Of a stretch of 53,085 bases of DNA, positions 34,463 through 42,539 are shown one piece after another. The translations under genes were made by a program, and so were the position numbers. The notes below the pieces were generated by a model, which saw only the letters and a program-made list of their open reading frames with translations, was not told the origin of the DNA and did no database searches. Positions within the stretch are counted from its first letter, which is position 1. Each line of letters begins with the position of its first letter. Source of the DNA: Kaistella haifensis DSM 19056 (GTDB taxonomy: Bacteria > Bacteroidota > Bacteroidia > Flavobacteriales > Weeksellaceae); contig NZ_JASZ02000015.1 of assembly GCF_000735695.2 (NCBI RefSeq), positions 1 through 53,085 on the forward strand, written 5' to 3'.

Positions 34463-36776
34463 ACCATTGGCAGTAAACAGTTTTGTTGAGGATATTTCCA
34501 TCATCGAAGGAACCCGGAATGAAGTTATTATCTTTAAAAACGATAAAGACAGAACCTCCTTTTTGGAACTTCTAAAACTGAACAACCAAAGCAATCACAG
34601 AACTTTGATAACGCTGCGTTCGGATGAAAACACCCCCAAATTAATCAGCCAGTTTCATAATTATGACGGCAAAATATTCCTTTGTCTTCCAGCAGATCAG
34701 AAATCAAATTTATCCACTCAGAAAATAATATCCGAACTACAAGGGAAAAATATCAAGGATGTCCGACTGCTTTACGGCATCTCAGAAAATGGACATCAAA
34801 ATTTAGAGGAATATTTACGGAACAAACTCAACTTTGAGAATAAAAATATTACATTAGCAGAACAAAAAAACTCTGAAGATGAAAACCTCGTTATTAAATC
34901 CAACGGATTTTCCAACTCTCAGCACCTGGGAACCCAATCTCCTGGACGAAATATTAGAAAACCTTTCCAGAACGGCGAATCCCAGCAAAACGGAAATCAC
35001 ACAGGAAGACAAAATGTGGGCAGCGACGATGCTCGAAATGGATTTGCAGGCACAGAGCGGAGCGATTTGGGAAACGGAAAACAAGGAGGATATGTTAACG
35101 GAACACAACCGCAAAATGCTCCAAAAAATGAGAGAGCAAGAAATTTCGTGGACGGAATCGTATCCGCAGGAACTTCAGAAAATCCAACAGGAGAAAAATT
35201 AAACGAATCCAATAAAAATAATGAAGAATTAAATTCTCTTATTTCAAAATACAAAGGTCAGAAACTGACTAATGAACAGGTTGCGGAAGTGGTTTCTGCA
35301 ACTTGTTTTGTTTCCGATGAAAAGAAGATTCTTTTAAAGGATAACGTAAACATTTCCGATGACCTGAAAGAAATCTGTCATCAGTTCAAAAGCGGCGGTA
35401 CCGCCAAAGAAGGCAGGGGAATACTAGATGAATACTATACCGATTACACGATTGTAAACGCCGTCCGCAATTTAATTAAAGATCATTTCAAAAACCGTTC
35501 GAAAATCTCTGTTTTAGAGCCGAGTGTAGGAACTGGTAATTTTTTGAATGCAGCAAAAGATTTGGGAATTAAGACCAATATAACTGCTTTTGAAATCAAT
35601 GAAACTACGGCAAAAATTGCAAAAATCCTTCATCCGGAAGCCGACTTTAATCTCCGCTCTTTTGAAACCGAATTTATTGATGAAAGAGGCAATAAGAAAG
35701 TCTTTTCCGACCAATACGACTTGGTCGTTGGCAATCCGCCTTATGGCGACCATCGTGGTCTGTATAAAGGTTTAGGCGAAGAAGCCAAAATTTCCAAGTA
35801 TGAGGATTACTTCTTAAAGAGGTCTTTGGATTCCCTGAAACCCAATGGCATTTTAGCAATGGTGCTTCCGTCCGGATGGCTAAACCGACAAAACCATCTG
35901 AAAAACGGCGAAATCATCGAGGGATTTCGTTTACCGGTTGGTGTTTTTGCAGGAACGCAGGTCGGGACGGATATTATCATTCTCAGAAAAAACAATCAAA
36001 AAATATACAATAAAATTTCCAATTATTTTGAAAACCATCCCGAAAGAATTTTAGGCGAAATCAAAGAAAAAACCAACCGTTTCGGACGATTGGAAAACTA
36101 TGTCCACGGGAATTTAGAGGACGCCTTAATCAGAATTGAAAATCTTAAAAACAGAAAAGAAACCGAAAGAATCGGAAATCTTTTTGAGGATTTGTTTTTG
36201 GAGGTTGAGGAAGAGAAAAAGGTTAAAAAATCAGTTAAAACCGAGAAACTCAGGAATAATTCTGAAGAAGATTTAAAAACCAAAAAAAAAATTGATTTTT
36301 CTGAACTCAATGGAAAAGTTGAACAGGTTCTTATTGCACTTAATTCAGTAAAATTCAAATCTCCGGCAGTTGAAAAAGAGATTGCAAAATACACCCAACT
36401 ACAGTCCGAACTCTCTACTAATCCTCAAGATTTTGCTCAAAAACGGATTGATGACTTGACTCAAAAGGCGGACAAGATTATTCAGTCACAAAAAGAAAAA
36501 GACAGGGAATATCATATCCAGATCAAACCGGAACTCAAAAAAGGAATTCTGAAATATCAGTTTTTAAAACCGGATAAGGTAGTGGATGCCTCGCTTCAAA
36601 ACAGTTCGGCAATTACTAAAGAGCAGGTCGAAGCCTTCCGGGAAACCGAATACGACGGAACGCTGAATAACTATGGAAAACACTATCAGTTTGCCAATTA
36701 TTGGATGGAAAATGGGTTCACGATTTTTATTACGCCGAAGGAAATATCTATGCAAAATTGGAACAACTTGAAGTAG
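34455..36776 (+). CDS. N6-adenine DNA methylase half of a methylase-helicase (frameshifted)
   Basis: The protein is 773 residues from a GTG at 34455. The first ~140 residues are unrecognised. Residues ~150-260 are a Gly/Asn-rich linker. Residues ~300-560 form a class-I SAM methyltransferase with motif I VLEPSVGTGN (353-362) and catalytic NPPY (427-430), as in adenine-N6 methylases. The frame ends in a junk tail (ENGFTIFITPKEI), while the coding sequence continues in another frame with KWVHDFYYAEG. Adding one A to the GAAAA run near 36712 joins them as NYWMEKWVHDF. The intact gene would encode ~1708 residues, a methylase fused to an SF2 helicase, as in large orphan methylase-helicases of conjugative elements. 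Confidence 0.8.
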   Translation: MSEPLAVNSFVEDISIIEGTRNEVIIFKNDKDRTSFLELLKLNNQSNHRTLITLRSDENTPKLISQFHNYDGKIFLCLPADQKSNLSTQKIISELQGKNIKDVRLLYGISENGHQNLEEYLRNKLNFENKNITLAEQKNSEDENLVIKSNGFSNSQHLGTQSPGRNIRKPFQNGESQQNGNHTGRQNVGSDDARNGFAGTERSDLGNGKQGGYVNGTQPQNAPKNERARNFVDGIVSAGTSENPTGEKLNESNKNNEELNSLISKYKGQKLTNEQVAEVVSATCFVSDEKKILLKDNVNISDDLKEICHQFKSGGTAKEGRGILDEYYTDYTIVNAVRNLIKDHFKNRSKISVLEPSVGTGNFLNAAKDLGIKTNITAFEINETTAKIAKILHPEADFNLRSFETEFIDERGNKKVFSDQYDLVVGNPPYGDHRGLYKGLGEEAKISKYEDYFLKRSLDSLKPNGILAMVLPSGWLNRQNHLKNGEIIEGFRLPVGVFAGTQVGTDIIILRKNNQKIYNKISNYFENHPERILGEIKEKTNRFGRLENYVHGNLEDALIRIENLKNRKETERIGNLFEDLFLEVEEEKKVKKSVKTEKLRNNSEEDLKTKKKIDFSELNGKVEQVLIALNSVKFKSPAVEKEIAKYTQLQSELSTNPQDFAQKRIDDLTQKADKIIQSQKEKDREYHIQIKPELKKGILKYQFLKPDKVVDASLQNSSAITKEQVEAFRETEYDGTLNNYGKHYQFANYWMENGFTIFITPKEISMQNWNNLK

Positions 36777-39580
36777 ACTTCAGGGATAAATATGCCGTTG
36801 GTGGAACAGAAAACCAGTATGAAAAGCAAAAGAATTTACTTCTGAGTGTCCTTCCCAAACCAAAATCATTGGATGAAATTTCCATCAGTCCCAATCACGA
36901 GTTTGTCCACCAGTTTGATTTAGGAACTGTAGAAAAAGACCGATGGAATCCCAATAGCAGACAGACTGAAACCGTTTCTGTGCCGTATAACCTTGCCGAA
37001 AAGTTTAAAGATTTCGTGGGAACTTTGTCGAGTGACGCCTTTGCGGGTTCCTCTTCGTGGGAAGTCCGCGGTTTTGTGGACAATGAAGCCGTGACTGGAA
37101 GCGACAAGGAAAGAAACGCCTTGGTTCGTGAAAGGCGAAAAGCGGCGGCCAATGATTTGTTTCAAAAATTTTTGAGAGAAGAATTATCGGATGAATTGCG
37201 GGAAAGGTTTGTCCGGGATTTTAACCGAAACTACAATAACATCTACGTTCCGGACTATTCCAAATTTCCGCTTTTTTCAAAAATCCATCTAAACTTCAAG
37301 GGAAGGGAACTCAAATTAACCGAAGTTCAGAAAGCGGGAATTGGAAGGCAGACTACGAAAGGTGTAGGATTATTGGCACACGAAGTGGGGTTCGGTAAAA
37401 CCTTGTCGGGAATATTGTCGATGCACGAAGCAATGGAACGAGGAAATGCCAAAAGACCAATTATTGTCGTTCCCAATGAAAGTATTCTGAAACAATGGGT
37501 AGAAACGATTTTCGAAACCATTCCAGAAGGCAAAGTCAATGTCTTGGGAAATCTCGGAAGAGATTATGACCTCTCAAAATTTGACAACAAGGACGGAGAA
37601 ATTACCATCGTGACCTATGAAGGTTTCAACAATATCGGGTTTTCTGAAAATATTACGGAGCGTTTAGCATCAAAATTCTCCTACATCTCCGAAAATGAGA
37701 TGCGCAGCGTGAACAGTATCAGCGAAAGGGATTTTCAAAAAGAAATCGAGAAGGAAAAGGAACTGGTCGGTAAAATGAAGCGGGGTAAGATTTATGATTG
37801 GGAAGACTTTGGCTTTGACCATTTGACTTACGATGAAGTCCACAACGCAAACCATATTGTCGGTAAAGTAAGAATTGAAGACCGAAGATTTGCATCAGAT
37901 TTTAGAAGTCAAAACCAGCAAACTTCAAAATTGGGCATCAATACCTGGATGGCGGCTCAATACATTCAGGAGCAGAACGACGGCAGAAATGTAACGCTAC
38001 TTTCCGCAACGCCTTTTACAAACAAACCTTTAGAGTATTATTCCATTTTATCGCTCATTGCCAACAAAAGGTTGGAGGAATCGGGCTATTTCAATGTAAA
38101 CACCTTCTTTGAAACCTTTATGGAGGCGGATAACGATATGGAAATTGATGCAAAAGGCGATGTGAAATTCAAGGCGAATGTCAGAAGGTTTAAAAACAAT
38201 TCATTGTTCCAGCAGTTGCTTTCAGAATTTATCGATATCAAAGGCGAAGAAGACAATCCCGAACTGAAACGGCCGAAGAAAATTAACAAAGAATATAAGA
38301 TCGAGCAGAACGATTTAACCAAGGAACAGTATGAAATGCTCAATGAAAATTTCAGCGAAACACAAAAGGGAGCCATTCTCACGCATATTCTGAACGCAAG
38401 ATTAATTGCTATTTCACCTTTTTTGTCGCCATATTATGAGGGGGAGGAGCCATCAGTTAAGCAATTTATCGAAGAATCAACAAAGTTGAAGCAGACGATG
38501 GATTTGATACAGCAAAATAAGAAAGACATTCCACAATCAGGACAGATTATCTATTCTGAACTAGCCGTTTCGGAGTTTCCCAAAATGAAGGAATATCTCG
38601 TGCAGGAAGTCGGATACAAACCAGAAGAAGTCGGAGTTATCACCGGAGCAACCAGCAAACCGAACCGACTGAAGATTCAGGATGAATTTAATTCCGGAAA
38701 AATAATGGTTGTCATTGGCAGTGAAGCCATTCAGGAAGGGATGAACCTTCAGGAAAATACGACGGATATATATATGCTTTCGCTTCCCTATAACTTCACC
38801 TCGCTTCGGCAGGTAGAAGGTCGGGCTTGGCGTCAGGGAAACAAGAATGAAAATGTCCGTATCAACTTTATGCTCACCAATGACAGTATTGATGTCTTTA
38901 TACTTCAGAAGTTACAGGCAAAACAAACGAGATATTTAGAGGCGATGAAGAAAGGAGCCGATGTGTTGGATGTTTCTGACATTAGCACGCAGGAATTGAA
39001 AACCGCCATTATCACCAATCCTGAAACCAGAGCAAATATCGAAATCGAACTGATGAAAAAGCGTATTGAAAGCGAGAAAAATAGATTCCTTGCGGACAGC
39101 GCGTTTGTGTTGAGGAAGTATCAGGATTTCATCAAAGTCCAGGAGGAAGTAACCAAAGCACAGCATAACTATAACCGAATTTTGGGCTATTCAAAAGAAG
39201 ATGGAGAAAAAGCAGAATATTGGAAAAGTCAATTGCCATTCTATCAGAAATCCATTGATAATGCTAAAGTTTTAGTATCAGAAATGATAGAATCCTTATC
39301 CCATAAAGGAGTTAATGTAACCGAAATTGAGCAACAGACTAAATCCACTGAGGAAAAGATTGCGAAATTGGATAAAATGTTGGAGGAGTTGCCAAAGGTC
39401 AGGGAAGGATTGGTTGAGAAGTATCGGGAGGAAAAGGAAAAGCAGGTGAAGATTAATGACGGTGTAGATTATGTTGGGGAGAGGGGAACTGAAAACTCTT
39501 TGTTATTCAGCGCTTCTAAAGTATATGAAAATGATAATCAAATTAAAGATGAGCAAAGAGTTTTTGGGAGAAAGAGATAA
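36701..39580 (+). CDS. SF2 (Snf2-like) helicase half of the methylase-helicase
   Basis: A 959-residue frame whose first codon is TTG inside the overlap with the methylase; no ATG lies near its beginning, which supports the view that it is the second half of one gene. Motif I is VGFGKT (229-234), motif II is DEVH (378-381), a TLLSATPF motif III follows, and the helicase C part has VVIGSEAIQEGMNLQE and the motif VI region RQVEGRAWRQGN. A helical C-terminus of ~250 residues completes it. The helicase may move along DNA while the methylase marks it, protecting the element from host restriction. It is the last gene of the conjugation block. Confidence 0.8.
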   Translation: MDGKWVHDFYYAEGNIYAKLEQLEVDFRDKYAVGGTENQYEKQKNLLLSVLPKPKSLDEISISPNHEFVHQFDLGTVEKDRWNPNSRQTETVSVPYNLAEKFKDFVGTLSSDAFAGSSSWEVRGFVDNEAVTGSDKERNALVRERRKAAANDLFQKFLREELSDELRERFVRDFNRNYNNIYVPDYSKFPLFSKIHLNFKGRELKLTEVQKAGIGRQTTKGVGLLAHEVGFGKTLSGILSMHEAMERGNAKRPIIVVPNESILKQWVETIFETIPEGKVNVLGNLGRDYDLSKFDNKDGEITIVTYEGFNNIGFSENITERLASKFSYISENEMRSVNSISERDFQKEIEKEKELVGKMKRGKIYDWEDFGFDHLTYDEVHNANHIVGKVRIEDRRFASDFRSQNQQTSKLGINTWMAAQYIQEQNDGRNVTLLSATPFTNKPLEYYSILSLIANKRLEESGYFNVNTFFETFMEADNDMEIDAKGDVKFKANVRRFKNNSLFQQLLSEFIDIKGEEDNPELKRPKKINKEYKIEQNDLTKEQYEMLNENFSETQKGAILTHILNARLIAISPFLSPYYEGEEPSVKQFIEESTKLKQTMDLIQQNKKDIPQSGQIIYSELAVSEFPKMKEYLVQEVGYKPEEVGVITGATSKPNRLKIQDEFNSGKIMVVIGSEAIQEGMNLQENTTDIYMLSLPYNFTSLRQVEGRAWRQGNKNENVRINFMLTNDSIDVFILQKLQAKQTRYLEAMKKGADVLDVSDISTQELKTAIITNPETRANIEIELMKKRIESEKNRFLADSAFVLRKYQDFIKVQEEVTKAQHNYNRILGYSKEDGEKAEYWKSQLPFYQKSIDNAKVLVSEMIESLSHKGVNVTEIEQQTKSTEEKIAKLDKMLEELPKVREGLVEKYREEKEKQVKINDGVDYVGERGTENSLLFSASKVYENDNQIKDEQRVFGRKR

Positions 39581-39596
39581 AAACCTATAGTTTTTT
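39579..39596 (+). terminator. weak AT-rich hairpin after the helicase
   Basis: AAAAAC (39579-39584) pairs with GTTTTT (39590-39595) around the loop CTATA, followed by further T. It directly overlaps the helicase stop codon. The stem is A/T-rich and would be weak, so this is only a plausible terminator. GC content drops sharply after this point. Confidence 0.35.
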
Positions 39597-39873
39597 TTAG
39601 TAAAATTCGACTAACTAATTACACGATTAATATGTGTTATGACGACAAGTTTTTATTGCCTACTCAATATTTATCTTTGTGAGGTTGAATATATTGCACA
39701 GGCACTTGAGCATTCCCTATTTGCATGCTATAAATAAAATTGCTATTCTCTTAACTTTATGTTTGTATATTGTTTAAAGTTGATGCTGAAATGGGGGTAA
39801 TATGCTGTTGTTATTTATAATTATATTATATTTGCTATGTGCTACACATTGTGTAGTTGATGGCGAACAAAGT
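39597..39873 (+). promoter_or_regulatory. promoter region of the defence island
   Basis: About 277 AT-rich bases before abiEi. Two exact matches to the Bacteroidetes -7 box TAnnTTTG occur: TATCTTTG at 39672-39679 and TATGTTTG at 39758-39765. The second has a TTG 15 bases upstream (39740-39742), somewhat closer than usual. AbiEi-type antitoxins commonly repress their own promoter by binding inverted repeats here, but I could not single out a clear operator. The hydrophobic reading frame at 39802 is an extension of the AbiEi frame and looks spurious. Confidence 0.35.
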
Positions 39874-40689
39874 ATGAGTAAAGAAGTTGCTAATACATAT
39901 AATTATATTGATGCTTATTTAGATGATGTTAGATCTAGAGGAAGATTTGCTTTTACTTTAGAGGAACTTAAGGATATTTTTGTCAATAATAGTGATAAAG
40001 CAATATTACAAAGTTTGCACAGACTAAAATCTAAAAATAAAATTGTTCAGGTTCGAAAAGGGTTTTATACACTCCTCCCACCGGAATATTCCTATCAGGG
40101 TATTATACCAACGAACCTTTTTATTGATGACATGATGAAAGCTGCGGAAAAGGATTATTATATTGGTGTTACCTCTGCTGCTGCTATCTATGGAGCTTCC
40201 CACCAGCAGACAATGGAAACATTTGTAATCACAAAAAAACCTGCATTAAGGAGCATCAAAAACAATAAAGTAAAAATAAATTTTTTAGTAAAAAACGAAT
40301 GGGAAAACGAAGACGTCAATCATATAAAGACTGATGCTGGTTACATAAAAGTATCTTCCCCGGAACTTACAGCCCTGGATCTTCTATACTACATTGAGAG
40401 GATAGGGATAGATAGGGTGCTTACGATAATAGAAGAATTGCGTGAGATTTTAAAACCGAAAAAGCTTTTTAAAACAGCTAAGAGATATAATCAGCTTGCA
40501 GCAATACAAAGATTAGGTTTTTTATTGGAAAATGAGTTGAATGATGAAGATTTGGCACAATCACTATATCCATTAATTGAAAACAAAAAAGGAGCAAATA
40601 TCCCTTTGTTTCCTGGAAGAAATAAAGAAGGGGAAATAAACAATAAATGGAGAATTATTAAAAATGTTACGATAGAAAGTGATTTATGA
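39874..40689 (+). CDS. abiEi: AbiEi-family antitoxin (type IV toxin-antitoxin)
   Basis: A 271-residue protein from ATG 39874 (MSKEVANTYNYIDAYLDD). The same frame is open to an ATG at 39802, but that extension is a hydrophobic string unlike the family. The N-terminal winged-helix part has FAFTLEELKDIF and QVRKGFYTLLPPEY. The middle domain has YYIGVTSAAAIYGASHQQ and SSPELTALDLLYYIERIG, which are AbiEi hallmarks. AbiEi represses the operon and counters the AbiEii nucleotidyltransferase. Stop and start overlap (ATGA) with the next gene. Confidence 0.85.
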   Translation: MSKEVANTYNYIDAYLDDVRSRGRFAFTLEELKDIFVNNSDKAILQSLHRLKSKNKIVQVRKGFYTLLPPEYSYQGIIPTNLFIDDMMKAAEKDYYIGVTSAAAIYGASHQQTMETFVITKKPALRSIKNNKVKINFLVKNEWENEDVNHIKTDAGYIKVSSPELTALDLLYYIERIGIDRVLTIIEELREILKPKKLFKTAKRYNQLAAIQRLGFLLENELNDEDLAQSLYPLIENKKGANIPLFPGRNKEGEINNKWRIIKNVTIESDL

Positions 40690-41480
40690 TACCACGAAGA
40701 TATATTGAAGAATGGAAGGAAATCGCACCTTGGCCAGAAAATAGTCAGGTAGAGCAGGATTTAGTAATATCAAGAGCTTTGGTGGAAATATTTTCAGATC
40801 CTTTTCTGAAAGAACATTTAGCGTTCAGAGGGGGAACAGCATTGCATAAATTGTATTTGGAGCCTCCAACAAGATATTCAGAAGATATTGATTTGGTGCA
40901 AATTAAAGAAGGACCTATTAAACCTATTTTAGAGAGATTGGGAAAGGCTTTAAAATTTTTAGGAACAAAACGAACGGTAAAACCGAAAGCACATAACAAT
41001 ACCATTGTATATCGTTTTGAATCAGAAATTCCACCTGTAATTAATATGCGTTTGAAGATTGAAATTAATTGTAGAGAACATTTCAATGTATATGGTGTTA
41101 TTTTTGTGCCTTTCGAAATGAAAAATGGATGGTTTTCTGGGAAATGTGAAATCTCTACTTACATATTAGAAGAATTATTAGGAACGAAATTACGGGCTTT
41201 ATATCAAAGAAAAAAAGGAAGAGATTTATTTGATTTGGATTTAGCACTTAGAAAATTTGATAATTTGAATATCGAACAGATGATTCAATGTTATAAAAAG
41301 TATATGAACTTTTCTGATGGAACCCCACCATCTCAAAAAATGTTTTTAAAGAATATGGAGTTAAAAATGGAAGATAAAGAATTTCGTGAGGAGATATATA
41401 CTATTTTGAAACCAGATGTAGAATATGATAATGATAAAGCTTACGAAAATGTAAAAACAAGTCTTTTAGAAAGAATCTGA
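40686..41480 (+). CDS. abiEii: AbiEii-family nucleotidyltransferase toxin
   Basis: A 264-residue toxin of the MenA/AbiEii nucleotidyltransferase family, which adds nucleotides to targets such as tRNA and arrests growth on phage infection. The nucleotidyltransferase core is complete: LAFRGGTALHKLY (G49-K55) and RYSEDIDLV, with Asp67 and Asp69 as metal ligands. The later motif LLGTKLRALYQRKKGRDLFDL is the usual C-terminal signature with its Lys and Asp. It is coupled to abiEi by a four-base overlap. The gap of 46 bases to the methyltransferase could mean a shared transcript. Confidence 0.88.
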   Translation: MIPRRYIEEWKEIAPWPENSQVEQDLVISRALVEIFSDPFLKEHLAFRGGTALHKLYLEPPTRYSEDIDLVQIKEGPIKPILERLGKALKFLGTKRTVKPKAHNNTIVYRFESEIPPVINMRLKIEINCREHFNVYGVIFVPFEMKNGWFSGKCEISTYILEELLGTKLRALYQRKKGRDLFDLDLALRKFDNLNIEQMIQCYKKYMNFSDGTPPSQKMFLKNMELKMEDKEFREEIYTILKPDVEYDNDKAYENVKTSLLERI

Positions 41481-41526
41481 TTAACGTATTGTGGCAAAAC
41501 ATTAATCTAAAATCTTAATAATATCA

Positions 41527-42537
41527 ATGAAATTAACTTTGAATAAAAACAAAACAGAAGAATATCAGATATACAAATCTAAAAAAGGTATGTTAGTGCA
41601 GGGTAATTCTATAGAATTACTTCAAAATGATAAAGACCTGTCCGAGTTAAAAGGGAAAGTAAATCTGATTGTAACTTCACCTCCTTTCCCCTTAAATAAT
41701 AAAAAACAGTATGGGAATGAAAAAGGCGAGGAATATAAAGAATGGTTTACCAGACTAGCTCCTATATTTTCTAAGCTTTTGGCTGAAGATGGTTCGCTGG
41801 TAATAGAAATCGGAAATGCTTGGGAATCAGAAAGACCGGTTCAATCCCTACTACATTTAGAATGTCTTTTGGGAATGGTAAAACATCCTGAAGCTGATCT
41901 AAGACTAATACAAGAATTTATATGTTATAATCCTTCGAAACTACCTTCACCAGCACAATGGGTAACTGTAAATAGGTTAAGGACGGTGGACAGCTATACA
42001 CACGTTTGGTGGATTGCCAAAAATGATTTCCCCAAAGCAGATAATAGCAAAGTATTACGTCCATACAGTAAGAGTATGGAGCAGCTACTAAAACGACAAT
42101 CATATAATTCGGGAAAACGACCATCAGAACATCAAATAAGCAAAGGTGGATTTCTCAAAGACAACGGAGGAAGTATCGCCCACAACTTTTTTGAGATGGA
42201 AGTTATAGATGAAAAACGGGAAGTTAGATTACCACATAGTGTATTAAGTTTTTCAAATACTAATTCCAATGATTATTTTCTAAAAACTTGCAGGGAAAAA
42301 GGAATTACGCCTCATCCAGCGAGAATGTCGGGGGGATTAATCAACTTCTTTGTGCAGTTTTTAACTGATGAAAATGATCTGGTACTAGATCCTTTTTCAG
42401 GAAGCAATACAACGGGATATTGTGCTGAAAAACTAGACCGTACATGGGTATCATTTGAGATCCAAGAAGATTATATTCAACAAGCAATTGTTAGATTTAA
42501 TGAACCGAATTTAAAATCTCCATTAAAACCGCTGTAA
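41527..42537 (+). CDS. beta-class DNA methyltransferase (N4-cytosine/N6-adenine)
   Basis: A 336-residue site-specific DNA methyltransferase. The catalytic motif IV TSPPF (residues 50-54) comes before the SAM-binding motif I (LVLDPFSGSNTTGY, near residue 295), which is the beta-class order; SPPF favours N4-cytosine but N6-adenine cannot be excluded. A closing WVSFEIQEDYI fits motif II. No target-recognition domain is obvious beyond the central ~150 residues. It is the first gene of a packed operon, three bases before the HerA-like gene. It would mark host DNA as self for the nucleases encoded downstream. Confidence 0.88.
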   Translation: MKLTLNKNKTEEYQIYKSKKGMLVQGNSIELLQNDKDLSELKGKVNLIVTSPPFPLNNKKQYGNEKGEEYKEWFTRLAPIFSKLLAEDGSLVIEIGNAWESERPVQSLLHLECLLGMVKHPEADLRLIQEFICYNPSKLPSPAQWVTVNRLRTVDSYTHVWWIAKNDFPKADNSKVLRPYSKSMEQLLKRQSYNSGKRPSEHQISKGGFLKDNGGSIAHNFFEMEVIDEKREVRLPHSVLSFSNTNSNDYFLKTCREKGITPHPARMSGGLINFFVQFLTDENDLVLDPFSGSNTTGYCAEKLDRTWVSFEIQEDYIQQAIVRFNEPNLKSPLKPL

Positions 42538-42539
42538 TT

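Noticed and set aside
34879..35202. A 107-codon protein-like frame inside the methylase gene
   Set aside because: It lies opposite the Gly/Asn-rich linker in another frame; the main frame is continuous on both sides, so this is most likely a by-product of linker composition.
39802..39873. N-terminal hydrophobic extension of AbiEi
   Set aside because: AbiEi proteins are cytoplasmic DNA-binding proteins and begin like MSKEVANTYNYI; the extension overlaps the promoter region.
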